Part shown: piece by piece, positions 17,595 through 25,899 of the stretch
Layout of the letters: each line of letters starts with the position of its first letter
Position numbering within the stretch: the first letter of the stretch is position 1
Assembly (NCBI RefSeq): GCF_026626635.1
Contig: NZ_JAPNKA010000001.1
Location: 8,912,501-8,976,500, forward strand
Direction of reading: 5' to 3'
From: Archangium lansingense
Lineage (GTDB): Bacteria > Myxococcota > Myxococcia > Myxococcales > Myxococcaceae
Length of the DNA: 64,000 bases
The notes under the pieces: generated by a model
What the model saw: the letters and a program-made list of their open reading frames with translations, nothing else
Told to the model about the DNA's origin: nothing
Databases searched by the model: none
Made by a program: the position numbers and the translations under genes

Positions 17595-17740
17595 GGCCGG
17601 AGCCTGCTGCGTCCGGGGGGGCGTCGTCTACTGCGATGGAGCCCGCGCGACGCGTGGGTGACTGGGCATCCGAGCAAGGCCCTGCGGAGGATGCGCAACG
17701 ACGCTGAGCAGCGCTTCGGATAGGATGCGCGCCGCTTCTC

Positions 17741-18895
17741 ATGTCCTCTGCCCCCCAGATTCTCGTCGTGGCTGGCGAGGCGTCCGGTGACGCCCACGCC
17801 TCCGAGCTCGTTGCCGCCCTCAAGGCCCAGCGTCCAGACCTCACCTTCTTCGGCATGGGAGGCTCGCGTCTGGCCGCCCAGGGCGTGGAGCTGCTCTACG
17901 GCGCCCACGAGGTCAACGTCATGGGCATCACCGAGGTGCTGCCCAAGATTCCGCGCATCCTCCAAGTGATGGGCGGGCTGGCCCAGGCCGCCGCCGAGCG
18001 CCGCCCCGCCTGCGCCATCCTCGTGGACATCCCCGACTTCAACCTCCGGCTCGCCGCCCGCCTCAAGAAGCTCGGCATCCCCGTCGCCTACTACGTCTCG
18101 CCGATGATCTGGGCCTGGCGCCGAGGCCGCGTGAAGACGATCGCCAGGCTCGTGGACCGGATGCTCTGCATCCTCCCCTTCGAGGAGGACTTCTACCGGG
18201 AGGCCGGAGTCGCCGCGCGCTACGTGGGCAGCCCCGTGGTCGAGCAGGTGCCCTCCCCCGCCAGTGCCGCCACCTTCCGCCAGAAGCTCGGGCTGCCCGA
18301 GGAGACGCCCACCCTCGCCCTGCTGCCGGGCAGCCGGATGAGTGAGATCCGCCGCATCCTCCCCAGCATGGTGGGCGCGGCGAAGCAGCTCGTGGCCGAG
18401 CGCCCCGGACTCCAGGTGGTGGTCCCGGTGGCCCCCACCATCCCGCGCGAGGAGATCCTCTCCCGCTTCCAGGGCAGCGGTGTGCAGCCCGTGCTGGTGG
18501 ACGGCAGAGCCCCCGAGGTGGTGGGCGCCAGCGACGCGGCCATCGTGGCGTCGGGCACCGCGGCCCTCGAGGCCGGGCTGATGCAGCGGCCCCTGGTGGT
18601 GGTGTACCGCGTCTCGCTCATCACCTACCTGGTGGGCCGGATGATGCTGAAGGTGGCGCACGTGGCACTCGTCAACCTGCTCGCCGGCCGCCGGGTGGTT
18701 CCCGAGCTGCTCCAGGGCGACATGACCCCCGAGCGCATCGCCGGGGAGATCCGCCGCCTGTGGGTGCCAGGCACACCACGCGAGGAGATGCTCCAGGGGC
18801 TGGAGGAGGTGCGCACCCGGCTCGGACAGCATGGAGCCGCCGCCCGGGCCGCCGAGTCGGTGCTGGAGCTGCTCCCCCCCGCCTCAAAAGTCTAA
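17741..18895 (+). CDS. lpxB: Lipid-A-disaccharide synthase
   Basis: Joins UDP-2,3-diacylglucosamine to lipid X to form the lipid A disaccharide, at the cytoplasmic face of the inner membrane. The 384-residue GT19 protein starts ILVVAGEASGDAHASEL and contains GMGGSRLAAQGVELL, VNVMGITEVLPKIP, DFNLRLAARLKKLG and YYVSPMIWAWRRGR, all hallmarks of LpxB. The C-terminal VASGTAALEAGLMQRPLVVV is the donor-binding block. It opens a short plus-strand run with a GT2 enzyme and marC, apart from the lpxD-fabZ-lpxA cluster that lies about 4 kb away on the other strand. Confidence 0.96.
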   Translation: MSSAPQILVVAGEASGDAHASELVAALKAQRPDLTFFGMGGSRLAAQGVELLYGAHEVNVMGITEVLPKIPRILQVMGGLAQAAAERRPACAILVDIPDFNLRLAARLKKLGIPVAYYVSPMIWAWRRGRVKTIARLVDRMLCILPFEEDFYREAGVAARYVGSPVVEQVPSPASAATFRQKLGLPEETPTLALLPGSRMSEIRRILPSMVGAAKQLVAERPGLQVVVPVAPTIPREEILSRFQGSGVQPVLVDGRAPEVVGASDAAIVASGTAALEAGLMQRPLVVVYRVSLITYLVGRMMLKVAHVALVNLLAGRRVVPELLQGDMTPERIAGEIRRLWVPGTPREEMLQGLEEVRTRLGQHGAAARAAESVLELLPPASKV

Positions 18896-18921
18896 GGGCA
18901 GACACCGCGCGGCACTGTGCT

Positions 18922-19641
18922 ATGTCCCGCCGCGCGATGAATCCAGCGCTGGTCTGCATCCCCACCTACAACGAGCGGGACAACCTCGAGCCCATCACCC
19001 AAGCGGTGCTCGCGGCCGATCCCCGCGTGGACATCCTCGTCGTTGACGACAACTCCCCGGATGGAACGGGGAAGCTGGCCGACGAGCTGGCGGCGAAGGA
19101 GCCGCGCATCCGCGTCCTGCACCGCGAGAAGAAGCAGGGCCTGGGGCGCGCCTATCTCCATGCCTTCCGCGTGGCGCTCGATGCGGGCTACCAGTACATC
19201 ATCGAGATGGACGCGGACTTCAGCCATGACCCGCGCTTCCTGCCCACGATGCTGGACATGGCGCAGGGGGGCACGGATCTGGTGCTGGGCTCGCGCTACG
19301 TGAGCGGCGGCGGCACCGTCAACTGGGGCACCGGCCGAAAGATCATCAGCCGCGGCGGCTCGCTCTACGCGCGCACCATCCTCGGCGTGGACGTGAGGGA
19401 TTTGACCGGCGGCTTCAAGTGCTTCAACCGCCGGGTGCTCGAGTCCATCGACCTGGACGCCGTGCAGAGCACCGGCTACGCCTTCCAGATCGAGCTCACC
19501 TACCGCACCCTGAAGAAGGGCTTCACGGTGAGGGAGACGCCCATCATCTTCGAGGACCGCCGCGTCGGTCAGTCCAAGATGAGCCGGAAGATCTTCCTCG
19601 AGGCCCTGACGATGGTGTGGAAGCTGCGCCTCACCGTGTAG
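18922..19641 (+). CDS. Polyprenol-phosphate mannosyltransferase-like GT2
   Basis: A 239-residue family 2 glycosyltransferase resembling dolichol/polyprenol monophosphomannose synthase (DPM1). The opening VCIPTYNERDNLEPI, the UDP/GDP-site VVDDNSPDGTGKLAD, the metal-binding MDADFSHDPRFLP and the C-terminal IIFEDRRVGQSKMS are typical. It has no membrane segments, like DPM1. It starts 26 bases after lpxB; the ATG at 18922 or 18937 could be used. It may charge a lipid carrier with a hexose for protein or lipid glycosylation. Sugar identity is uncertain. Confidence 0.87.
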   Translation: MSRRAMNPALVCIPTYNERDNLEPITQAVLAADPRVDILVVDDNSPDGTGKLADELAAKEPRIRVLHREKKQGLGRAYLHAFRVALDAGYQYIIEMDADFSHDPRFLPTMLDMAQGGTDLVLGSRYVSGGGTVNWGTGRKIISRGGSLYARTILGVDVRDLTGGFKCFNRRVLESIDLDAVQSTGYAFQIELTYRTLKKGFTVRETPIIFEDRRVGQSKMSRKIFLEALTMVWKLRLTV

Positions 19642-19649
19642 AGGGGCGC

Positions 19650-20411
19650 ATGATCTCCGAGCAGCTCTCCCTGTTCCTCGTCTCGCTCCCGGCGGTCCTC
19701 TTCGTGGTGGACCCGGTGGGAGTGGTGCCCATCTTCCTGGCGATGACGTCGGGGGACTCGGAGGAGAAGATCCGCAAGACGGCGCGGCGCGCATGCATCG
19801 TGGCGTGCTCGCTGCTGGTGTTCTTCGCCCTCTTCGGCGGCGTCATCTTCAAGGTATTCGGCATCTCGCTGGGCGCCTTCCGGGTAGCGGGCGGAATCCT
19901 GCTGCTCATCACCGCGCTGGACATGTTGCGCGCCCGGCCGTCGGAGACGCGCACCACCCCGTCCGAGCAGGCGGAAGGCGAGAGCAAGGAAGACGTGGCG
20001 CTGGTGCCACTGGCGATGCCGCTGCTGGCGGGACCTGGCGCCATCGCCACCGCCATGGTGCTGATGGCTCGGGGCGGCGACAACCTGCTGTCCGCCGTGC
20101 CCGTGCTGGTGGCCATCGTGCTCACCTTCGTGGCGAGCTACTTCGTGCTTCGCGCCGCCGGCTTCGTGCAGCGCGTGCTCAAGCAGTCCGGCGTGGCCAT
20201 CCTCGAGCGCGTGATGGGGCTCATCCTGGCGGCCATCGCGGTGCAGTTCATCGCGGACGGAGGGAAGGACCTGCTCCGCGAGAAGCAAGAGCCGGTCCGG
20301 ACGTCTCAGATGCTGGAGGACACCCAGGTGCCGGCTTCGCTCTTCATCACCGCGCCCTTGGCCTCGCCGCCCAGCGACAGCTCGTCCGGGGCCACGCGCT
20401 GCACGTCGTAG
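19650..20411 (+). CDS. MarC family integral membrane protein
   Basis: A 253-residue MarC-family protein with six predicted membrane helices. VDPVGVVPIFLAMTSG near the start and LPLAMPLLAGPGAIATAMV-like sequence in the middle are the two family signatures. Physiological function is not established for the family. Most homologs are 200-220 residues. The last 35 or so residues here (after about residue 218) are hydrophilic and are encoded over the 3' end of the opposite-strand lipoprotein gene, so the C-terminus is an unusual extension. It starts eight bases after the GT2 gene. Confidence 0.85.
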   Translation: MISEQLSLFLVSLPAVLFVVDPVGVVPIFLAMTSGDSEEKIRKTARRACIVACSLLVFFALFGGVIFKVFGISLGAFRVAGGILLLITALDMLRARPSETRTTPSEQAEGESKEDVALVPLAMPLLAGPGAIATAMVLMARGGDNLLSAVPVLVAIVLTFVASYFVLRAAGFVQRVLKQSGVAILERVMGLILAAIAVQFIADGGKDLLREKQEPVRTSQMLEDTQVPASLFITAPLASPPSDSSSGATRCTS

Positions 20412-20755
20412 ACGTAGCCGCCCACCCGCGGCTGGAGGAAGAGCACCACCGCGTCCGTGGTGATCTGCTGCACCACCTTGTAGTGGGGACCGCCGCACGA
20501 GGGGTCTTCGCCCGCGAAGAGGCGCTCCAACATGGACTCCTCGGGCCGCCGCACGAAGACGAGCACCTGCGAGGGCCCTTCACGCCCATCCGCCATCAAC
20601 CCGGAGAGCAACTGCTGCGTCACCGGCTCGCGCATCAGCGTCTGGACCAGCTCACACTTGCTGGCCTCCTCGTCCGGCTTGATGAGAGACGCGCGGGAGC
20701 GCATGCAGCCAGTGGCGGCGAGGGCGAGCAGAGCGGGCAGCACGAGTCGCTTCAT
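20306..20755 (-). CDS. Predicted lipoprotein of unknown function
   Basis: A 149-residue protein with a clear lipoprotein signal: MKRLVLPALLALAATGC, lipobox with Cys17. The mature part is small, mixed alpha/beta with two further cysteines (KCELVQ and DPSCGGPHY), and I recognise no family. AAGGAG nine bases before the ATG at 20755 decides the start; an earlier ATG overlapping the OmpA stop is unsupported. It lies just downstream of the OmpA-like gene and probably shares its transcript. Its last 106 bp overlap marC on the other strand. Confidence 0.78.
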   Translation of the reverse strand: MKRLVLPALLALAATGCMRSRASLIKPDEEASKCELVQTLMREPVTQQLLSGLMADGREGPSQVLVFVRRPEESMLERLFAGEDPSCGGPHYKVVQQITTDAVVLFLQPRVGGYVYDVQRVAPDELSLGGEAKGAVMKSEAGTWVSSSI

Positions 20756-20778
20756 CCGTCGGTTCTCCTTGGGGTGCA

Positions 20779-21798
20779 TCACAGCTTCCGCCACTGCGGC
20801 GGGATGGGGGTGGGAGCCAGGGCCGGGGGCTCCACGGCCAGGATATACTCGGCGCGCCGGTTGGCGGCCTCGTCCGTCTCGTCCTGCGTGGCCACTCGAG
20901 GGGACTGCTCGCCGAGGCCCTCGTAGAAGATGGGCAGCTTCAGGCCCCGCTTGCGCAGGTACGCCGCGATGCTCCGAGCCCGCTCCAGGGACAGCTTCCG
21001 GTTGGAGTCTGAGTCCCCCACCGTGTCGGTGTGCCCGAGGATGTAGAGGCGCAGCTCCGCGAAACGGCCGTAACGCGTCACCGCGTCGGCGATGAGGGCA
21101 TGGCTCGAGTCCAGCTTCCGCCGCTCCGCCGCCGGCACGTCCGCGCGGCCCGAGGCGAAGTTGACCTCCTCATGCGGGATGTCCACTCGCCATGGGAAGA
21201 GGTCCACGCCCGTGTAGAACTCCGAGGTGTCAAAGGCCTTGAGCGAGATGCGCAGCACCCGGCCCTCCGCCGCCGGCCACGTCACTTCCAGCGGCTTGCC
21301 CGCGGGCGCGCCGTCGAAGGGAACCTCGCCGTCGAAGGCCTTCTTCCCGGTGTCCATCAGCACCGTCACCTGCGCGCGCGACGCGGGCCGGGACAGGGTG
21401 AAGCGCAGCGTGCGCCCCTCTACGTCCACGTCCTCCGGAACCACCGTCAGCTGGAGTGGCCCCAGCAGCTCCGTGTCGAAGGACAGGGGGATGCTGGCCT
21501 CCTCCGCATCCGGGAAGCGCACCACCAGTTCCCCCTCGTAGTGGAAGCGGCCCTCTGGCTGCTCGAGCGGGAGGGCACGCGTCACGCCCGGCTTGCCCCC
21601 GCCCTTCACCCGCACCTGCTTCCCGTCACCGCGCTCGAGCTTCAACTCGAAGCCGGCGATGGGCTCCTCGATGTGCACCCGCAGCTCCGGCAGCCCCTTG
21701 CCCTCCGCGGCCCGGGGCTGCAACGACACGCGCACCGCGTCCGCGAGCGCGCACAGGGGGGACAAGGTGAGGCACAGCAGCAAGAGACGGGTGTTCAT
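20779..21798 (-). CDS. OmpA-family C-terminal domain protein
   Basis: A 339-residue secreted protein. A signal peptide (MNTRLLLLCLTLSPLCALA) is followed by a region of about 190 residues rich in beta-strand pattern. Then comes an OmpA-like peptidoglycan-binding domain (about 215-325): VNFASGRADVP, LYILGHTDTVGDSDSNRKLS, RARSIAAYLRKRGL and NRRAEYIL. The conserved Asp and Arg that contact diaminopimelate are present (HTDTVGD and NRRAEY). There is no N-terminal beta-barrel, so it is likely periplasmic or membrane-attached. It precedes the lipoprotein gene by 23 bp. Confidence 0.88.
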   Translation of the reverse strand: MNTRLLLLCLTLSPLCALADAVRVSLQPRAAEGKGLPELRVHIEEPIAGFELKLERGDGKQVRVKGGGKPGVTRALPLEQPEGRFHYEGELVVRFPDAEEASIPLSFDTELLGPLQLTVVPEDVDVEGRTLRFTLSRPASRAQVTVLMDTGKKAFDGEVPFDGAPAGKPLEVTWPAAEGRVLRISLKAFDTSEFYTGVDLFPWRVDIPHEEVNFASGRADVPAAERRKLDSSHALIADAVTRYGRFAELRLYILGHTDTVGDSDSNRKLSLERARSIAAYLRKRGLKLPIFYEGLGEQSPRVATQDETDEAANRRAEYILAVEPPALAPTPIPPQWRKL

Positions 21799-21939
21799 GC
21801 GTGGTGGCGACCTCCGGGGCGAGGCCAACCCTGGCCGGGGCTCGTGGCTCGTTGCAACGCGAAGCCGGGCCTGGCCCCGGAATAGTGTTCGGAACAGGCC
21901 CTTGGGAGGCGAGCATTCCACACAGGCGTGGAGCTTGAC

Positions 21940-21976
21940 GACCCTCACCCCAGCCCTCTCCCAGAGGGAGAGGGAG
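21940..21976. repeat. REP-like palindromic repeat, copy D
   Basis: CCCTCTCCC at 21954-21962 pairs with GGGAGAGGG at 21966-21974 around the loop AGA. The left flank GACCCTCACCCCAG resembles copy F. It is 45 bp from copy E, forming a tandem pair in the 281-bp spacer between the OmpA-like gene and lpxI. Confidence 0.85.
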
Positions 21977-22005
21977 CAGGCACGGGGGGCAACCAGGGAA
22001 TCGTG

Positions 22006-22048
22006 GCACCCTCACCCCGTCCCTCTCCCGGAGGGCGAGGGGAAATGG
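22006..22048. repeat. REP-like palindromic repeat, copy E
   Basis: CCCTCTCCC at 22021-22029 pairs with GGGCGAGGG at 22033-22041, one mismatch. The flanks GGCACCCTCACCCCG and GGAAATGG place it with copies B and C. It lies 31 bp after the lpxI stop and could serve as a transcript-end structure for the nine-gene operon. Confidence 0.82.
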
Positions 22049-22079
22049 GCGAGGATGTGTATGCAGGAAGAGCGGTGGC

Positions 22080-22889
22080 TCAGGGGACTCCGACGAGCGT
22101 GATGCCCGCCTTGTCCGCTCCCCGGAAGAGCTCCGGCGCGTCCAGCAGCACCGTCTTGCCCGCTTCCAGGGCCAACACCTTCGCCCCCACCTCCTGCATG
22201 ACCTCCAGGGTGCGCGGGCCCACCGCCGGGAGATCGAACCGCAGATCCTGCCCCGGCTTGCAGCGCTTCACGATAACGGCTCCCGCGCCACCGTACTTGC
22301 CGCCCCGGCGGATGGCCTCGTCCGTGCCCTCCACCGCCTCCAGCGCCAGCACGTGGCCGTTGTGCACCACCACCGTCTGGCCCACGTCCGCCTGGCCCAG
22401 CAGCATGGCCACCTCCCGCCCCAGCACCACGTCCTTCTCCTGCGCCGCGTTCAGCCGAGGCCCCGCCAGGTGCCCCTCCGGGCACAGCGCCTGCGCCAGC
22501 CAGTCCGTGGGCGCCACGATGGTGATGCCGTGCGACTCGAAGTAGTCCGCCACCGCGCGCAGCAGGGCGTCGTCCCGGAAGCTGCGCAAGCGCGAGATGA
22601 TGCGCAACGCGCCCAGATCTGGCCGGGCCTCCGTCAGCGCGCGCACCCGGCCGATGCCTCCGGCCATGGCCGCCCGCTTCACCCCTCCCTTGCGGAAGGC
22701 GCGGACGATCCGGTCCACCTGCCCCAGCCGCACCCAGGTCAGCTCGGAGACCTCGGACTCGAGCGAGGGCTCCGCCTCGCCCCGGTGGGCCACGGCCACG
22801 ACCTCCAGCCCCTGCTCCCGGGCCGCGCTCGCGAACAAGAAGGGCAACCGTCCGTTGCCCGCGATGAGGCCAATGCGCTCCACGTTCAC
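22080..22889 (-). CDS. lpxI: UDP-2,3-diacylglucosamine pyrophosphatase LpxI
   Basis: Hydrolyses UDP-2,3-diacylglucosamine to lipid X plus UMP. It is the LpxI type, unrelated to the LpxH of enterobacteria. The 269-residue protein begins with the N-terminal GLIAGNGRLPFLFA and carries FYESHG-like YFESHGITIVAPTDWL and the C-terminal FDLPAVGPRTLEVMQEVGA, diagnostic of the family. The start is a GTG at 22889, with one base between it and the lpxA stop. It is the last gene of the lysS-to-lpxI run. Confidence 0.95.
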   Translation of the reverse strand: MNVERIGLIAGNGRLPFLFASAAREQGLEVVAVAHRGEAEPSLESEVSELTWVRLGQVDRIVRAFRKGGVKRAAMAGGIGRVRALTEARPDLGALRIISRLRSFRDDALLRAVADYFESHGITIVAPTDWLAQALCPEGHLAGPRLNAAQEKDVVLGREVAMLLGQADVGQTVVVHNGHVLALEAVEGTDEAIRRGGKYGGAGAVIVKRCKPGQDLRFDLPAVGPRTLEVMQEVGAKVLALEAGKTVLLDAPELFRGADKAGITLVGVP

Positions 22890-22890
22890 G

Positions 22891-23667
22891 TCAGCGCGTC
22901 AGCCCGCGCTTGCTCTGGCTGACGAAGTTCAGCAGGTACTCGATCTCCGAGTGGCCGCTCATCTCCGCCTTCAGCTGGGCCACCGCGTCCGCCAGCTGCA
23001 GCTTCGAGCGGAAGAGGATCTTGTAGGCCTCCTTGATGCGGCCGATCTGCTCCTCGGAGAAGCCGTGACGCTGCAGGCCCACCACGTTGAGACCGGCCAG
23101 CTCCGCCCGATCTCCCTGCGCCGTGCAGTACGGGGCCACATCCATCACCACCATGGAGCCGCCCGCGACGAAGGAATGCTTGCCCACCCGGGTGAACTGG
23201 TGCACCGCCGACAGCGCACTGATGATGGCGAAGTCCTCGATGAACACGTGCCCGGCCAGCGCGGTGCTGTTGGCCAGGATGCAGCCGTTGCCCACCACGC
23301 AGTCATGGGCCACGTGGCTGTAGGCCATGAAGAGGTTGTTGTTGCCAATCCGCGTCACTCCGCCGCCACCGGCCGTCCCGATGTTCAGCGTGACCGACTC
23401 GCGGATGGTGTTGCCGTCACCGAGGATGAGCTCGGTGTCCTCGCCCGCATACTTCAAGTCCTGGGGCGCCGCTCCCACCGAGGCGAACTGGAAGATGCGC
23501 GTCCGCTCTCCGAGCGTGGTGCGCCCCTCGATGACGACATGCGGGCCCACACGCGAGCCCGCGCCAATCGTCACCTTCTCGCCGATGAGGGAATAGGGAC
23601 CCACCTCCACCGTCTCGTGAAGACGGGCTCCGGGGTGGACCACCGCAGTGGGGTGAACCTGCGCCAT
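22891..23667 (-). CDS. lpxA: UDP-N-acetylglucosamine acyltransferase
   Basis: Catalyses the first step of lipid A synthesis, moving a hydroxyacyl chain from ACP to UDP-GlcNAc. The 258-residue left-handed beta-helix protein has the hexapeptide repeats from VHPGARLHETVEVGPYSLIG onward and the active-site region AYSHVAHDCVVGNGC (catalytic His). The C-terminal helical part (GLQRHGFSEEQIGRIKEAY) is typical. It lies 20 bp after fabZ and one base before lpxI, in the canonical lpxD-fabZ-lpxA order. Confidence 0.97.
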   Translation of the reverse strand: MAQVHPTAVVHPGARLHETVEVGPYSLIGEKVTIGAGSRVGPHVVIEGRTTLGERTRIFQFASVGAAPQDLKYAGEDTELILGDGNTIRESVTLNIGTAGGGGVTRIGNNNLFMAYSHVAHDCVVGNGCILANSTALAGHVFIEDFAIISALSAVHQFTRVGKHSFVAGGSMVVMDVAPYCTAQGDRAELAGLNVVGLQRHGFSEEQIGRIKEAYKILFRSKLQLADAVAQLKAEMSGHSEIEYLLNFVSQSKRGLTR

Positions 23668-23687
23668 GGTGTCTACCTCGTGCCTTC

Positions 23688-24158
23688 TCAGGAAGCGTCG
23701 GCCGTTGAGCCGCCCGCACCCTTGTTCTTGTCCACCACCGTGGCCAGGAACTCACCCTCGGCCACCTTCACGCCATCCACCGTGGCCGTGCCCTTCGTCT
23801 TCCAGATGGCGCCCTTGTGGCGGATCACCTCGATGTTGAGCTGCAGCCGATCTCCAGGCACCACGGGCTTGCGGAAGCGCGCCCCATCCACGCTCATGAG
23901 GTACGTCACCATGTTCTTGGGGTCCATGTTCTCGGTCTTGTACGCGAGAATGGCCATGGCCTGCGCCAGCGCCTCCAGGATGAGCACTCCAGGCATCACC
24001 GGGTGACCCGGGAAATGACCGTTGAAGAACTCCTCATTCATGGTGACGTTCTTGTACGCCACCAGCTTCTGGCCGGGGACGATCTCCACCACCCGGTCCA
24101 CCAGGAGGAACGGATAACGGTGGGGCAGCAACTGCTGGATCTCCTGGATGTCCATCAT
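23688..24158 (-). CDS. fabZ: 3-hydroxyacyl-[ACP] dehydratase FabZ
   Basis: Dehydrates 3-hydroxyacyl-ACP in fatty-acid elongation, competing with LpxA and LpxD for hydroxyacyl-ACP. The 156-residue hotdog-fold protein has LLPHRYPFLLVDRV and the active-site motif NGHFPGHPVMPGVLILEA, including the catalytic His and the helix Glu. The start ATG at 24158 overlaps the lpxD stop (ATGA). The protein carries a short low-complexity tail (KNKGAGGSTADAS). Confidence 0.96.
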   Translation of the reverse strand: MMDIQEIQQLLPHRYPFLLVDRVVEIVPGQKLVAYKNVTMNEEFFNGHFPGHPVMPGVLILEALAQAMAILAYKTENMDPKNMVTYLMSVDGARFRKPVVPGDRLQLNIEVIRHKGAIWKTKGTATVDGVKVAEGEFLATVVDKNKGAGGSTADAS

Positions 24159-25219
24159 CCGCCCTTCTCCTTCTTCTCGAGCGTCTCGACCCTGCGGCGC
24201 AGGGTGCGCACTTCCTTGAGCAGATCGCTGATCTGCCCGAGTGCGGCCGACATACGCAACCATTCCCTGTGGGGCACAGCCGGGCTGCCACTCACCACCT
24301 GCCCGTCCGCCACGTCGTGCGCCACACCGGACTGAGCCCCAACCTTGGCCATGTCCCCCACGCGGATGTGGCCCACCACGCCTACCTGCCCCGCCAGCAC
24401 CACGCCCATGCCCAGCTCCGCCGAGCCGGACACGCCCGCCTGCGCACAGATGAGCGACAGCGGACCCACCTTCACGTTGTGGGCAATCTGCACCAGGTTG
24501 TCGAGCTTGGAGCCACGGCCGATGACCGTCTCGCCGATCGTCGCCCGATCGATGGTGGTGCAAGCACCAACCTCCACGTCATCCTCGATGCGGACGATGC
24601 CGGACTGGGGCACCTTGAAGTGCTCCGGGCCGCTCTCGCCCTCGGGGTTGAACGCGAAGCCGAAGCCGTCCGCGCCCACCACGCACGAGGCGTGCAGGGT
24701 GACGCGCGCGCCTACCTGGCAGTGCTCGCGCACGGTGACGTTGGGGTAGAGCAGGCTGTCCTCGCCAATACTCGCCCCCTCGCCCACGAAGGCTCCGGGG
24801 AAGAGCACGGCGCGAGCCCCCACGGTGGCGCCCTTCTCCACCGTGGCGCCCGCCATCACCGTGGCCTCCGGGTGCACGCGCGCCTCGGGGTGCACATGAG
24901 CCCCCGGACGCACTCCCGCCACATAGGTGGGCCGCGGGTGGAAGAGGCTGGAGATCTTCGCGAAGGCCAGGTGCGGGTTGGACACGCGCACCAGCGACAC
25001 GCCGTCGCGGGGCTCGGCATCCTGCATCACCAGCACGGCCGAGGCCCGGGTGGCTTCGAACTGCCGGCGGTAGCGCGGATTGCCGTAGAAGGAGAGCTCA
25101 CCAGGACCCGCCTCAGCGAGTCCGTTGAGCCCCGTAATCAGGAGGCCGGCATCTCCAATGAGCTCGCCGCCTACATAGGTGGCGAGCTCGTCGAGCCGGC
25201 GCGGGGTGGGTGCGTGCAC
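24155..25219 (-). CDS. lpxD: UDP-3-O-acylglucosamine N-acyltransferase
   Basis: Adds the N-linked hydroxyacyl chain in lipid A synthesis. The 354-residue protein has an N-terminal uridine-binding domain (to about residue 95), a long left-handed beta-helix of hexapeptide repeats, and the active-site block LDNLVQIAHNVKVG. A C-terminal coiled helix (ISDLLKEVRTLRRRVETLE) is typical of trimeric LpxD. The start is a GTG at 25219, eight bases after the skp stop. Confidence 0.96.
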   Translation of the reverse strand: MHAPTPRRLDELATYVGGELIGDAGLLITGLNGLAEAGPGELSFYGNPRYRRQFEATRASAVLVMQDAEPRDGVSLVRVSNPHLAFAKISSLFHPRPTYVAGVRPGAHVHPEARVHPEATVMAGATVEKGATVGARAVLFPGAFVGEGASIGEDSLLYPNVTVREHCQVGARVTLHASCVVGADGFGFAFNPEGESGPEHFKVPQSGIVRIEDDVEVGACTTIDRATIGETVIGRGSKLDNLVQIAHNVKVGPLSLICAQAGVSGSAELGMGVVLAGQVGVVGHIRVGDMAKVGAQSGVAHDVADGQVVSGSPAVPHREWLRMSAALGQISDLLKEVRTLRRRVETLEKKEKGG

Positions 25220-25227
25220 GAGAATGC

Positions 25228-25794
25228 CTACTTCTTGGGAGCGTCCTTGGCGACCGGGGCGTCCTTCGGCTTGCCCGCGGAGCTGTTGTAGGTGCGGATG
25301 ACCTCGTTGGTCAGGTCATACTGGCTCAGCGCGTACACCAGGCCGGAGTCCCGCTTCTCGAAGACCAGGCCCAGGCCCTCGCGCTGCGCGATGGTGCCGA
25401 TGACCTGGTCGATCTTCCCGATGATGGGCTCCATCTCCTTGCGCTCGCGCTCGGCGGCCTCACCGCGGCTCTGCTCCCACTTCTGGGCGAGCTCGTAGAC
25501 CTTCTTCTGCAGCTCGGTGGCCTTCTGGATGCGCGTCTCCTCGCTCATCGCGCTGGCCTGCTTGTCCAGGGTCTCCTTCTCCTTGCGCAGGCCCTCCTGC
25601 TGGGAGTCGATCTCCTTCTGGCGGGCCTCGAGCCACTTCTGGAGGCGAGCCTTGGCGGCCTTGCCGTCGCTCACCTCGAGCAGGACCTTCTGGTAGTCCA
25701 CGTAGCCAACCTTCAGCTCCTGGGCGGTGGCCAGGGTCGGGACGGCAAGCGAGAGGGCAACGGCCAGGACCGACAGTTTGCTTCGAAGCGACAT
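25228..25794 (-). CDS. skp: Skp/OmpH family periplasmic chaperone
   Basis: Holds unfolded outer-membrane proteins in the periplasm before BamA inserts them. The 188-residue protein has a signal peptide (MSLRSKLSVLAVALSLAVPTLATA is the N-terminal region, cleaved after an ATA-type site). Then come the family start LKVGYVDYQKVLLEVSDGKA, a long charged coiled coil (about residues 55-125) and the C-terminal trimerisation strand VYALSQYDLTNEVI. The ATG at 25794 follows a GAGGAG motif. It sits between bamA and lpxD, the standard order. Confidence 0.92.
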   Translation of the reverse strand: MSLRSKLSVLAVALSLAVPTLATAQELKVGYVDYQKVLLEVSDGKAAKARLQKWLEARQKEIDSQQEGLRKEKETLDKQASAMSEETRIQKATELQKKVYELAQKWEQSRGEAAERERKEMEPIIGKIDQVIGTIAQREGLGLVFEKRDSGLVYALSQYDLTNEVIRTYNSSAGKPKDAPVAKDAPKK

Positions 25795-25899
25795 GTGCGA
25801 CAGCTCCTCGGGGGGAAGGTTTGGAAGTCCGACGTCCCGACCCACTCCCCTGTTCAACAGCCGTAAAGACGGCCGCTTGGGAAGCGAGCGGGCCGCCTA

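Noticed and set aside
25858..25899. Possible attenuator hairpin between bamA and skp
   Set aside because: The stem is only five base pairs and there is no T tract.
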